Shown one piece after another: positions 22,432-34,402 of a stretch of DNA of 64,000 bases. Numbering within the stretch: position 1 is the stretch's first letter; every line of letters begins with the position of its first letter. The position numbers and the translations under genes are program-made. This DNA comes from Helicocarpus griseus UAMH5409 (taxonomy: Eukaryota > Ascomycota > Eurotiomycetes > Onygenales > Ajellomycetaceae), in NCBI GenBank assembly GCA_002573585.1, contig PDNB01000125.1, forward strand, positions 1-64,000. The letters run 5' to 3'. Below the pieces are notes generated by a model. It ran no database searches, was not told the origin of the DNA, and worked only from the letters and a program-made list of their open reading frames with translations.

Positions 22432-22579
22432 TGCTCTATGAAGCCGAGCAAGAAGAGGATAGCGAGCAATCTCAGGAGAGAATAGAACTCTAACATTGCT
22501 TGGAAAGGAAGATATTCCATCTATTGTTCCCCCAATTGTAAATTATTCTGCGTACATGTATTCTAGTTTTGCCCCTTTC

Positions 22580-24193
22580 TTATTTCAAGCTCCCTTTAAA
22601 CACATTTGGAGAAAAGGTGTTATCCCTCAGGTTCATATTAATTGAACCCCCAATTATGACAGACTTGAGGTTCAAGAAATCACTCAAACTATATTTGCTC
22701 CCTTCGCATCCAATGCCGCTCTCTTTAATGCCCCCAAACGGGGACTTGGCAGGACTGACGAGTCCAGAATCTACTCCCACCAGGCCGCATTGCAATTTTT
22801 TTGCCACTTGGAGAACACGGTTGACATCCTGGCCGAAAAAAATCCTGTTAGGCCCATGTCAGAGTCATTAGCTTGTTGGAGAACATCTTCCTCTGAGTTG
22901 AATGAGAAGATGCCAGTCAGCGGACCAAACGTCTCGTTGTTGACCAGAAGCATATCTTTGTGAGCACCAGTGATAATAGTCGGCTCAAAAAAGAACCCTG
23001 AGCTGTCTGAGCCTTTACACCATATCTCAACTGCCCGCCCTTTTGTATGGCGTCCTCCATATGGAGGCTTTTTCACAGCGCTTGCGTCTACCGACGGTCT
23101 GTGAGTCGTCACAGCGTAGAGACCACGGCCTAGACGGAATTGCTTTAATTTCTCAATGAAACGCGCGGTAAAGGTTTCAAGGACCTCTTCATGAACATAG
23201 ATCCGGTTTGCACAGACGCAGGTTTGCCCAGATGCTCGGAATTTGCATATGACTGCCCCCTCAACCGCCTTATCTATATTGGCGTCTTCGAAGACAATAA
23301 AAGGGGCATTTCCACCCAACTCCATGCTGACCCGTTTCATCGTGCCAGCGCGAGTTGCGTCAACATCTTCCCAACCCCTGTAGAGCCAGTGAATGTCAGC
23401 TTCCTGATTTTTGGATGCGTCGCCAGCTCAAGGGCAGCATTGCGATCCTTCGTGGGTAACACATGAATGACATTGGCAGGGATCCCAGCGTCCAACGCCA
23501 GGTTGACTAGGGCATTAACGGTGAATGGTGTTTTGCTCGGGGGTTTGATGACGACAGAGCAGCCTGCTGCTAATTCAGGGGCAACTTTGCGAGTGACGGG
23601 TGCGGCTGGGAAATTCCATGGTGTGATAACGCCAACGACCCCAACCGGCTCTTTTAGCGTTAGAACCGTAGTGTTCTTGTAGGATGAAGGAATGACATCC
23701 CCGTAAGATTGGACAGCCTCATCGGCGAACCAAGATACGTAAGATGCGGCGTAGGCAATCTCGTCTTGCGCCTCTGACAGAACTTTGCCGTTTTCGAGTA
23801 ATAATATGATAGCCACTGTAAAAGGATCCAGTTAGCCGTCTCGAGGTGTATTTCAAAAGTGCAGGCAGCAAGCTAACTATCTTCCTTATTTTACAGAATC
23901 AAATCATTTCATTTCCGAAGCAGAGTTCGTCGGTCCCCAGCGGTTGTGTTGGCGTAGTAGTCTTGATATCCGCTATAGGCGCTTTCAGTTGCTTCAAGAA
24001 AGTCGGCTTTCCCAAAGCCTGAGCATTTCGCCAGGACTTGGCCAGTTGAAGGTCGTAAACCGGAAACTTGTTGGCTGCGTGCTTTCACTAGCCGGCAATA
24101 AAGCCGCGGTCTTCGAGGAGGCAAGCAGGACAGGCAATTGATGATGGGATCCCCATAATGCTGTAATAGATCTCTCATGCTTTCAAATTTCAA
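22580..24193 (-). pseudogene. Succinate-semialdehyde-type aldehyde dehydrogenase, broken
   Basis: The N-terminal part reads VLAKCSGFGKADFLEATES after a TAG-TGA pair at 24085-24090, where the family has Glu-Trp. The centre (23337-23816) is well preserved: WFADEAVQSYGDVIP, VGVITPWNFPAAPVTRK, VVIKPPSKTPFT and TFTGSTGVGKMLTQLA. A one-base shift near 23340 leads to MKRVSMELGGNAPFIVFEDA and GQTCVCANR, so the catalytic Glu and Cys are present. Another shift near 22800 splits KKLQCGLVGVDSGLV from the rest, followed by SPFGGIKESGIGCEGSKY. The signature best fits GabD/Uga2-type succinate-semialdehyde dehydrogenases. The copy cannot be translated through. Confidence 0.85.
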
Positions 24194-24924
24194 AGCGAAC
24201 AGTGTTCAAGAAATCATAGGAAATTAAATCCGCATACCAACCTCGATATATCTCGCAATTTATTTAAGTACCTAGTTAGCTTGGTATAAGCGCCCCTTAA
24301 CGAGTGACTACCCTCGCTTTGAGGTATGTACATCGTACTTCTCCTTTAATCCCAAGGAACCATCGCCGTCAGTTTCCTAAGCAGGCTCATGATAGGTCTT
24401 TCTAACAACTCTTATATTGAGATCGGCCTTGAAACGTAAAGGCGTTAAATTGTTTAGCGAGTCCCCGCCATGATGCCAGTTTCCCGCCTATCGGTGTTGG
24501 AAGAGCTTGGATCATAGCATCAAAAGAACCCCTTTTAAATCTATCCGGGTAACTATGGCTGATTGCTATTTACTACACTATGACTGACTTCTGCTACGAT
24601 GGAGACATTCCCATCTACGGCCTAGGGCCCGGCAGATTTCACAGCTTAACTCCGTTCGCCTTGAGGATGGGGCGCTGAACTTCTAGCCCGGTAAGAAACA
24701 ATCCAAGTTATCAAATACTAAGTGGTGAAGCGTAGAATGTACGAATATTTAGATGCACTACGGGAGATCACATGATAACTACACGAAATCCGATGTCCAA
24801 TATATTTGCATATTCGTCCCGTCATTATGTCAATACTCGTAATATCTAGACGTTAATCTTTAACATAGCTACATATATCCACCGCGAATGCGTTACAGAC
24901 CAGAGCTCCAACCACACGTCACCC

Positions 24925-25671
24925 CTACAGTCGAAACTGTCTCTGCGATGCAGCCTGTTTCCACAGTCTGGGGAGAGATCCATCCAAACCATACAGCGGA
25001 TCCAAGGGGGAAATAACCAGCGCATCGGCCTTGGCCGCGAGTCCTTTGTTTTCACGGAGACGTTTCAAGGCATAGTTCATGTCGAACCTGTAGTTTGATT
25101 CATCCAATAAACCCTGTAGCATAAAATCAGTTACTGGACGTAGAATCTCTTCGCACAAACGAAGTGAGAACATCCAAACATACGTTGGGATATAAACCAA
25201 TGAACTCGTAGTCATCCTCCGATTCAATTGAAGCATTGCAAACGCCGGCCTAAGTTTGCAATTAATTAGGTCAGTACACGGGGTTTGTCTTCTTGTATTT
25301 AGCCTGTAGCGACATTCATGTTCATGACGCACCGGCAGCACAAAAGCATCACCTTTCTGGACAGTCAACTTCATCCCTAGCCGGTTGCCTTTATCATCGA
25401 ACTCTAGGCCGTTGGGTCCTACACCAAGTAGGTATGTAGACTTCCCCTTGACTATGCCGTAACACTCATGGCAATCGTGTGAAAGTGAGGCATTTGTATG
25501 TTTTCCGCTGGCCGCCCTTGATCCAGCCGTTGGGTTCGATGGTGTCAGAATGTTTCGCGGGGTGGTGTCAGACAGGACATTGCGATATACGAAAATGGGA
25601 AGTCCGCTGTTGGGGACGTGAGGGGTCGGATCGAGGAAATACTGTTCCGGCTCGACTTTTTTCGACCACAT
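24925..25671 (-). CDS. Cupin-domain protein, three exons
   Basis: Exons 25671-25333, 25249-25184 and 25113-24925, with introns of 83 bp (GTGCGT...CTTAG) and 70 bp (GTATGT...TACAG), both phase 0, encode about 197 aa. The core is a small RmlC-type cupin: HDCHECYGIVKGKSTYLLG (first motif), a GDAFVLPAGVCNASIES turn made by the first splice, and EFIGLYPN. Residues after the second splice (GLLDESNYRFDMNYALKRLR) form a C-terminal tail. The metal-binding His set is incomplete, so an enzymatic role is uncertain; related small cupins are often annotated as hypothetical. It is intact although its neighbours are decayed. The start is the first ATG of the open frame. Confidence 0.7.
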   Translation of the reverse strand: MWSKKVEPEQYFLDPTPHVPNSGLPIFVYRNVLSDTTPRNILTPSNPTAGSRAASGKHTNASLSHDCHECYGIVKGKSTYLLGVGPNGLEFDDKGNRLGMKLTVQKGDAFVLPVRHEHECRYRLNTRRQTPCTDLINCKLRPAFAMLQLNRRMTTSSLVYIPTYVWMFSLRLCEEILRPVTDFMLQGLLDESNYRFDMNYALKRLRENKGLAAKADALVISPLDPLYGLDGSLPRLWKQAASQRQFRL

Positions 25672-26447
25672 GTTTGGCGACTGATGAATCGATAATGGGG
25701 TTTTAGAATTACCACGCTGAAATGAGGATGTTTAGACAAGAATAGCTATCACAGGCTGTTTCTCGCCAACATACATTTAAACTGCGGTATGCAGCAGCTA
25801 TCAATCAACGCTATAGCCACCTGCCGAAGCCATCCGTATGACATTATGACGTGTACCCCTCACAATGGTAATAACTTCCATGTTGCTGGTTGTATTGTAA
25901 GACGATGAAACTCGGGAACTTCTCCGAGCAAACAAGCTTATCGGTTAGGGGTGCGATATCAAGGAACTCGGGAGCACTCCCACCCTTGAAGCGGTGAAGA
26001 CGCCGGCTGTTAGGGTTATTCGGCCACGTTCACGAATGAGGTTTCGGTTTCTATTTTTCTCTCATTTTACGTCCCATTATATTCTTTGCCTTGAATAATA
26101 TTTTTCAAAATGAAACTCGACAGCCCTGTTTGAAAGGTCGGAAGGAGGGGTTTATCATTATCAGCGACCTCAACCCCGCCGCCAAGGAAATCAGGGGTAC
26201 TGTCAATGTGCGCAAAGGAACCATATACATGTACAGTTATCGCCACAGATTCTTGAACTAGAAGCTTTTGAAATGATGGCAGGTCGGATAGGAATCCGGT
26301 CAAAGACGTCGAATATGGTGCCGGCACGGCAAGACGTATAAATAATAGTCACCGTAGACAGTAGTACTACTGAAGGCGATTCCTACTACTCCCAGAATAC
26401 ATCCAAGTCCTGGTTGTCTGTTCGAAGTAGGTCATAACACGTCTCAT

Positions 26448-28357
26448 GTTGTTCAGCCTACGTTCATTCCTCTCTCCCCGACGCAAATTAACGGCGTTAA
26501 GTTCCCTCAGGCGAAGGTTCATGTGGAAAATGTTGTTACCCCTCCTGCGGAGGCCAACGGTTTCTTCCCGGAAACCAGCCGTTTGCCCCCGAGCCAGAGC
26601 AAATATGGAACAGAACAGTACAAGTACAGCAGCCCTTATATCTCTGAACGTGCAATCGACCAGCCTCGACCTCTGAAAGTGGTGTACATTGGTGCCGTTG
26701 TCTCTGGTATCCTTGCGACGATCAAATTCAGGGCAGCTGTACCCAACATAGACCTTGTTATTTACGAGAAGAACCCTGAGTCGGGGGGACCGTGGTATGA
26801 GAATAGATATCCAGGATGCGCGTGTGGTAAGCACCCCTAAACAAAAATGGGAAACGGAGAATCTATATTCAATTTGCCAGCCACCAAGCTTTTCAATATC
26901 GGGAATTATAACTGACAGCACGATCGGATGTCCCATCACATTCCTACCAGCTAAGTTTCGAGCCATGGACAGAATGGAGCCATTTCTTCTCTTGTGTGCC
27001 AGAGATCCTGGAATACTGGAAGCAGGTAGCGCACAAGTATGACGGTCGAAAACATAGCAAATTCCAAAGCCGGTGTCCGGTGGAACGACCTAACAGGGAA
27101 GTGGTTTGTACAGATTCAGAAACTCAAACAGGTGAAGTTTTTGAGGATTCGGCAAACGTCTTCATGACAGGTACTGGGCTTCTCAACGAGCGGAAATGGC
27201 CTGAAATTCCTGAATCACAGAGCTTCAAGGGTCAACTACTGCACAGCGCCAACTGGGATGAGAACTTTGATAGCGAGGTTAGCGATATCGGCTCTTCCGT
27301 CCTCTTTTTGAAGCCCGGCATTCCGCTTTCTAACAGCATATGTTATCCTTTAATGGAAAGCACGTCGCGGTTATCGGCGCCGGTAGCAGCGGAATCCAAA
27401 TTGTTCCTGCTCTCGTTGACAAAGTGAAAGCCATGGGCCACTACGTGCGCGGGAGGACTTGGATCTCCAGTCAGCACCGCGGCGACGAACTGACCAACCG
27501 GACGCAAACCAAAGGCGGAAATTTCGAATATACGGAAGAAGAAAAGCAAGCATGGCGGCGCGATCCGAATTCATATATCAAGTACCGAAAAGAGCTGGAG
27601 TTTGAGATGCAGAGCCTCTACCCAAGACTCAGTACAAAGCTGATATGGAGCGCAGGTTGAAAGCAAAACCGGAACTCCTGGATCAGCTTCTCCCAGACTT
27701 CCCTCCTCTGTGCAAACGTCTCACTCCAGGTCCAGGTTTTTTGGAACCCTCGCTTCTCCAAAGTTCAATGTTATCTCGACGGCCATCGCAAGCGTCAATG
27801 AGACCGGCGTAATTACCGCTGATGGAGACCATCACCCCATGGATGCCATCATCTGCGCAACAGGGTTCGAAACGAGCCCTGATGGTGGCTGTCCCATTAT
27901 TTGCCGTCATGGCGTCAAACTCCGCCAACGGTATGCCCAGCGCCCTGAGACATATCTAGGGCTTTGCACCGACGGCTTTCCCAATTTCTTCCAGTCCTCG
28001 GGGACGAACGCCTTCCAGGGTGCAGGGAATCTACTCATCATGATGGAGCAAATCCACGTCTACGTCTCTCTCGTCTTATCTTGCATGGCATACGACAATA
28101 TTGGCCGGGTAGAGCCCAAGCGAAGCCAAGTGGAAAATTTCACAAACTTAACTGAAAAGTACTTTGAGCGTACTGTTTACAGTGCTGAATGTGCAAGCTG
28201 GTACAAGTCTTCACCACCAGGCGCCACAATGAAGGAACGAAAGAATGGACGAGTGACAGCGCTATGGCCCGGCAGCAGCCTTCATGCGGTCAAGGCGTTG
28301 AGCCGCGTTCGTTGGGGAAATTTTCAAACGAATACTTACGACGGCAATGATTTTTGA
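26448..28357 (+). pseudogene. Baeyer-Villiger (flavin) monooxygenase, broken
   Basis: Contains the FAD Rossmann segment (PLKVVYIGAVVSGILATIKF, where GAGxSG is degraded to GAVVSG), EKNPESGGPWYENRYPGCAC, a GTAAGC...GACAG intron, SYQLSFEPWTEWSHFFSCVP, then GKHVAVIGAGSSGIQIVPAL (NADPH site) and a C terminus ...RVTALWPGSSLHAVKALSRV. This is the layout of fungal BVMOs. No in-frame ATG opens the first segment. Frameshifts occur near 27640 (before ADMERRLKAKPELLDQLLPD) and near 27740 (before ASPKFNVISTAIASVNETGV). The degraded FAD glycine motif also argues against function. It would have inserted oxygen next to a ketone in a catabolic or polyketide-type pathway. Confidence 0.8.
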
Positions 28358-29067
28358 TGGTTTGGGAATGGGTAAAAAATGGGAGAGAATGGGCAACGGC
28401 ATAAAGAGCGGAGTTCTCTCATCTGGTACTTAGACGAGACTTCGTTCGTTGACGATGTGAGACCAAGGGATACGATGAATGGCACGGTGGTAGATAAAGC
28501 ATAATGGGATACGTAATAAATATGTTTCGGCGATTTCTTCGCGTTGTTTTGGAGAGCGTTCGGAGGGTAACCATCACCTTGCTGTCGAGAATATATGTAT
28601 ATTTGTATGCGCGTATTATGGGCATACAAATATCGCGCACGCATTAGTTTAGAGGTTTACCGATTGCCCCGATGCCCTGGAGATAGCTGGGCTGCTTCCA
28701 AACCCGAGAGGTTAATAGGCCAGTTATGCCGAAAGGGCTTTTCAATAATGAAAGTCGGGATTTCTAGAGTTTCAGAGAGTTTCCGCACGAGAAGCCCCCA
28801 GTCCAAGGGCAATCCCCCGTACAGACTGTAATCCGCGGTATAGACTCTTCCACGTGGAGGTTCATATCTTAAGCCTGACTGTAGAGGTGGATGGTCGTCG
28901 ACGGTCGTAGGGATGATTTGATTGCGGCGGAATAAGCTTTTCCGGCCTCCGACGTAGACCTCCGCCGCAGTCCTGACGTTGCTTGGCGCTTCTTGGCATC
29001 TGGCCTGCCTTTTGCCGGCGGAAGAGCTTCCACCTCCGCCCCGTCCACCTCATCCATACCCGTCCCA
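28358..29067. other. Intergenic / 5' leader of ATP11
   Basis: No gene recognised. From about 28980 the frame of ATP11 is open upstream of its ATG, without an earlier ATG in that frame, so this stretch is probably leader sequence. Confidence 0.4.
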
Positions 29068-30197
29068 ATGGCGTCAATGCGAGCACCGGCAATCAGGAAC
29101 ATCATAGGCACCAACAAGCCGCTGCTCGGCCCAGTGCAGCGGCGATGGGCCCAGGTCCACGATGTGCGGTTTCTAACCACTCACCACGATCCAAACCGGG
29201 TGCTTGAGAAGTACAAGGAGAAGCTGGACCGGAAGGCAAAGGAGTAAGTTTATATATACACCATACCCTCGCATTTTATATACAAAAGCTTACCTCATTT
29301 CTGATTTTCAGAGAGGGCCATGCGTCAATTGATTCCCTCAAGCAAGCCTATCAAGACAAAATCAAAGATCTCAAAGCGAAAGCGGAGAGCATTCCCCAAC
29401 CCACCTCATCCACGCCACAGTCTCCCAATGGCAGTCCAGCAGCAACCTCCACGACCACTGCCGCCAAATCTGCACAATCCCCCATCTCCTCATCAATCCC
29501 CAAAAGCCCAACGCCAGGCATAAAACCCCTATCCTCCTACCTCGATATCCCCAAGATCCTCACTCTCCCCGCCAAAGAAATTGAGACCCTCTGGCGCCTC
29601 CGACACGCCTCCAATCCGCAGTCAATATGCGCCACCATCCCGCTAGACACGTACATGCGCATGGTGAATGTCGCCCGGCAAAACCCGCAATTTGTCCTGC
29701 CGCTGCCCCGGACAGAAGCGAGCAGCCAGCCTGAGGATGCGAAAGATGGTGTTTCTACAGACCCTCACCAAGCAGCAAGTACAGGGGCGGATATACATTT
29801 CCTGCAATGGGGGTTCCATCCTCCGGCTAGTGTCAATGCAGCTACCCAGACTACCAACGCTTCCACGCTGAATACTCACACCTCCACCGTCCTATTCACA
29901 CATCTAGCTTCGTATAAGCTCCATGGGTCATATTCCCAGCCACACACGGTCATAACACACCACCTAGACCTTGCGGATGAGAAGGGATTGATACTAATGA
30001 ACGGAAACGTGCTCCCAGATCGCGGTGTGGCGGTTGACGAAGCCAAATTGCTTGTGATGTGGCTGCAGCGGTTTTACGACTGGGGTGTCGATGGGCAACA
30101 AGGTGGGAAGAAGGCAGAGCTGGTGAGGATGTTCAGCCAGGGTGATGTTCAAGGTTTCAAGTTGGAGGATCTGATGGCTGAGGTTGAGAAGGTGTAA
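29068..30197 (+). CDS. ATP11: Atp11, F1-ATPase assembly chaperone
   Basis: Exons 29068-29243 and 29312-30197 (68-bp GTAAGT...TTTCAG intron, phase 2) give 353 aa. The N terminus (MASMRAPAIRNIIGTNKPLL, basic and without acid residues) is a mitochondrial presequence. Atp11 binds the F1 beta subunit in the matrix and hands it to alpha during assembly. Family signatures are LEKYKEKLDRKAKEEGHASI followed by LKQAYQDKIKDLK, KPLSSYLDIPKILTLPAKEI, ETLWRLRH, FVLPLPR, TSTVLFTHLASYKLHGSYSQ, and a C-terminal AVDEAKLLVMWLQRFY segment. A Ser/Thr/Pro-rich linker separates the helical N-terminal part from the conserved domain. The open frame extends about 25 codons upstream without ATG. Confidence 0.92.
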
Positions 30198-30878
30198 ATG
30201 CATCTATGAGCACATGTGGGTCTTAGATTGAGTATGTACGATAGAGGTAGAATTCTGGTTTCTGCCGTGCTTTCTAGCTTTCATTTTAAGGGTGTATATA
30301 TAGACTGTATATGGACTGCACCATTTGTGTCATGAAACTTGGGTATGATAGATAAAATATTAATTGCTAAACACAAACATGGCATTACTAACTTATGAAA
30401 TCTATATGCAAAAGGTCCGCTCGTATTATTTATTTAAAATTTTTTTTGAGCTGCTTATAAAACTACTATTTATATCTATACCTCACGGTACTATATTCAG
30501 GTTGATGGCGATTCAGAGTTGAACAAACAAAAGGAAATGAAATAGCTCTCCCCTTTGATTTCTCAAGAGACGAGGAAGCATGAAGAAGGCCCAAAAACAA
30601 GTAGGGTATCTTAGCAATACGTGAGTAGATCCACGCATCCAAACAACTATATACAATGGAAAATAGAAGCAAAACGTCACAAGAGAAAACACGCGTCAAA
30701 ACAAAGCGTAAATAAATTTACGGATTAAGGAAGCGGCCAGGGCCAGGTAAAATATACCTTGCTCCACAAACCAGTCTCTTCCTAGAACGTCCACTTGGCC
30801 GTCGCGGTAGAGTTGCTTGAGCCAATTCCACCATGCCCAGGTATCCGTAAGAAGTCATCAGAAGAAGGTGAAGCAGTC
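30198..30878. other. 3' intergenic, no gene seen
   Basis: Tail-to-tail spacer between ATP11 and the hydrolase gene. It is AT-rich with poly-T (30438-30448), as expected for 3' ends. The minus ORF at 30466-30699 shows no family features. Confidence 0.5.
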
Positions 30879-32160
30879 TCAATCGTCCATGACGTGGTCT
30901 ACCACAAACGACTGAATGTATTCGAAATAGCCAGGCTCAGCAACGGTATCATTATGTTGTCCGTTGGGGAGAGTTCGCCAGACTTTTGTACTGGCTCTGC
31001 ACATGGAAAAGAGCTGGGCCATATGATCAGGGCTAATAAAGGATGTTAGTATTAGCATACCAACTGACAAAGCCAGGCGGTCTCAAAAGGCGGCGGATAG
31101 ACATACGGGACGATCTCATCCTTTAGCCCACTTAGAAACAAAATCGGAACTTTTGTGATTTTGGGTAACGTATCCTCACTCGCCCAGTACTGGTGACACA
31201 AACGAGTGACGTACTTTGCGGCGGGGAAAACACTGGAGACAAGAAGTGATTAATCAATGAGTCCCAAGAAAACATCATGCCCCTTGGTGGATGATCCAAT
31301 TAGGGGCGCATACCTTGGAATCATTTTCTTGACGCTCAAAAATGTATTTTCCAGGATTAGTCCTGCAATATCCCCCCGTTGTTGATTCTTTGCGGTCAGA
31401 TCAATAGCCACTGCCCCACCAATGCTCTGTCCGTATATCAGGACCTTTGTGTCGCTTGTCTCCGCTCGTTGCCGGATATAATCCAAGCCCGTTTGGGCGT
31501 CAACTTTCAAACCTTGTTCATCCGGCGTACCCGTCGACTGGCCATACCCGCGATACTCCAGCATCAAGATATTGCAGTTCAGGGTCTCTTCGAGCACTTG
31601 TGCAATGGGAAGACGATGGCCGATATTCCCGGCATTGCCATGAAACATGAGCATTGTGAACTTTGGCTTTGAACGGCGCTTATTAGACGGGCGGATGAAC
31701 AGCGCTGCAAGAGACTCTCCGTCGGGGGTCGGGATGCGTAGGTCTTCATAGTCATGCATGCCGAAATCAGAAGGTTTAGGGACATCTGTGCGCGAACCAA
31801 GTGGAACGTTGCGAGGGTAGATTATTTCACTTGACTCGGATAATATCAGTTAGTTTACTTGTTGACACAAGACAGGCGCATGGTTACTGTGCCATCCCTT
31901 AGCTACGTGCTGTGCATATCAAATTCCCTTGCGCCCGTTTTTCCCACTGGGATGGCACGTAGGTAGGGGGTAGCACGTCGATAGATGCACCACAAGATAG
32001 TAAATAATACTACTCACTTTTGCTTGAAGTACAGCATACCACTGGCGAGGACAGCCAGGCCAGACGAAGCCAGCACTGGCAGCCTGAGAAATTGCACCAC
32101 ATTGCTAGCCATTGAAGTAAAATTCCAAGACGGAGGGGGTGGAGGAGGAGAGTCTGACAT
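30879..32160 (-). CDS. Bem46/ABHD13-like alpha/beta hydrolase, membrane anchored
   Basis: Four exons (32160-32018, 31829-31314, 31232-31107, 31032-30879) encode 312 aa. Introns of 188, 81 and 74 bp all restore frame. A Pro run and a hydrophobic segment (residues about 21-45, VVQFLRLPVLASSGLAVLAS) form an N-terminal membrane anchor. NEIIYPRNVPLGSRTDVP then opens the catalytic domain. HGNAGNIGHRLP is the oxyanion region, GQSIGG holds Ser183, GLKDEIVP the Asp, and NGQHNDT the His. This is the layout of Bem46 family serine hydrolases (palmitoyl-thioesterase-like, endomembrane), linked to polar growth in fungi. The substrate is unknown. Confidence 0.9.
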
Positions 32161-32856
32161 AGCTCTCTCTCTCACTCTCAGGTCCTCAGTGCGGAAGTAA
32201 GGAAATAAGTATGGTCCACCGTGTAACTGTAAAGGGGGCGTCAAATAGCCGGGCAGCGTGGGGAACGGTGATAAGCTAAGGGATAGGGAAATGTGGAGGA
32301 CTACGGAGTCCAACAGCAGTAGTAGTAGTTGAAACAAGGCTGATAAACGGAGAATATGATATTCCACAAAACAGTTGCAATCAATAGCTGGGACGATGAG
32401 TAGCCAGCAGTAGCAGGGCAGGTGTCTGAAGAAGCAAGTGGTAAGTAATAGATTAATTGAAGATGAGGTTGGTTTGTTGGAGACGAGAATAGTATGATTC
32501 GTTACGGCAATACCAAGGTTGCCGGTATTCCCCACGCCAACCCCGTAAATTATCATACGCTAAGCGGTATTAGCAGTTAGCCGCATAACCAGCCAATCAC
32601 AATCTGAGAATAGCCGGCGTCAAGACAGCTCCCGCACTATGCCCGATTGGGCGACACGCGTGGGACCTTGCTGCCTCAACAAGAAGCATCATCATCATAA
32701 ACCATCATAACGACATGAAACTACAAGATCCCATTACCTCTGCCCTATCTATACCTCTGTCTTCCTTTCAGCTTTACGCCTCTCCCTTAGCGAGCAATCT
32801 CCGTCTGCCGCCCTTGTAATCTTTCGCTACGCATCCTCCAGCTCTCTCTACCAACA

Positions 32857-33861
32857 ATGGTTGCCCACGGCGTTACTGGGTCTTTGGGCGAGGGTTAGTG
32901 GCCCTCAATGATCACTTGCAGCTACAGAACTGATTAATATTTTAGATGGGATCCATATCGATATGAACCACCTGAAGACAGGAGAGGTTAAGTAGGTGCT
33001 ACTGTCCCCTAATGTTTACCCGCATGTTGCTGGGGCTAACCACGTCAATCTTCGTCTAATAGTCTCGGTACCTCAATGTAAGCTTACTTTACCATCTACA
33101 CTCTCGCATTGAATTATAGAGTCTGGCGTAACGTAACGCTAATCATAACCGGACAAAAGTATGGCGATCAACTTCAAGGACGGCGTTATTCTCGGGGCCG
33201 ATAGTCGGACGACCACAGGAGCATATATCGCCAATCGAGTCACGGATAAGCTGACCCAGGTTCACGATACGATTTGGTGCTGTCGATCAGGCTCTGCTGC
33301 AGATACACAAGCTGTTGCCGACATTGTGCATTACCACCTGAGCATGTACGGGGTAGTCAACCAAGAGCCCCCAACAACCCAGACAGCCGCCGCTTTGTTC
33401 CAGGAACTGTGCTACGAAAATAAGGATATGCTGAGGTGAGTAGCTGTGTACCTCTTACCGCTGTCTCTTGTCGCTTTTTCCTGCTTCTGGAATCATTTAC
33501 AGTGAAGTTTCTGACCACTGTGATTAATAACAGTGCGGGTATTATCATTGCGGGTTACGACAAGCGACATGGAGGACAGGTATACTCGATACCACTAGGT
33601 GGATCATTGCATAAGCAACCCTATGCTATCGGCGGTTCGGGCTCGACATATATCTATGGTTACTGTGATGCAAACTGGCGGGAAGGAATGACAGAAGCTG
33701 AGGGGGTCGAATTCGTGAAGAACTCGTTGCAAGAAGCGATAAAGTGGGACGGCAGCTCTGGAGGGGTGATCCGCATGGTTGTATTGACGGCAGAGGGCGC
33801 AGTACGACATCTATATCTCCCAGATAACGGATATACAGGACCAGGACCCAAATCAGCCTGA
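32857..33861 (+). CDS. PRE3: Proteasome 20S subunit beta1 (Pre3)
   Basis: Five exons: 32857-32893, 32946-32991, 33063-33077 (15 bp), 33160-33435 and 33534-33861, giving 233 aa. The propeptide ends TGEVNLG, and autocleavage would expose Thr31 (TSIMAINFKDGVILGADSR) as the nucleophile. Asp17 and Lys33 of the mature chain are present (GADSRTTTGAYIANRVTDK). Beta1 gives the caspase-like activity of the 20S core. The rest of the chain (WCCRSGSAADTQAVADIV, YDKRHGGQVYSIPLGGSLHK, SSGGVIRMVVLTAEG) is close to yeast Pre3 as remembered. The 15-bp exon encodes the cleavage site, so splicing there is essential. It is divergent from the hydrolase gene, with about 700 bp between the starts. Confidence 0.95.
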
Positions 33862-34402
33862 GTTTTGGTTCGGTGTCTGTTCTCCTTGATGTCCTGCTTG
33901 TTCTCACGGTTTCTATTTATTTCCCCTCTAATTTCCATCCATAAGGAATGATGAATTTTTCAGACTTGTACGCAGATGAATTATTCGTATCTCCGTTTAT
34001 TTCAAGCCCAACGTTATGAGAAACACTATAGAGGAGTTATGGGTAATCAACCACAATTCGACAAGGATGATCTAGACGATGTCTGTTGATAATTTTTTTT
34101 TTTTTGACGTACTGCTCCATGCTGTAGCAATTTCATGCGAAGATAATTGGGACAACTTGACATCTGCTCAATAGGTATCGCATGTAATGTACACACATGC
34201 GTGTATGTTGCTTATTAACATGCTGCAGACTCAATTGGCCGTTGTTCAAACCGGAGGAGGTTCGTTCCAAGGTTGCTCTCCCCATGATACGACATCCATC
34301 TATCCTCCTCAGACCACGCGCGGTATAAAGCCGCTTCCCATATCACAATTGTATATTTAATAAGAGACGTCCAGGCTATCCAGACACTGTCTCTGCTATC
34401 CC
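33862..34402. other. Intergenic, no gene seen
   Basis: AT-rich 3' sequence of PRE3 with a poly-T run (34093-34104). A TATA-like TATAAAG lies at about 34324, upstream of the next ATG. Confidence 0.4.

Noticed and set aside
26067..26327. 86-aa minus-strand ORF
   Set aside because: No family motif, signal peptide or splice context; it lies in the spacer between the cupin and BVMO genes.
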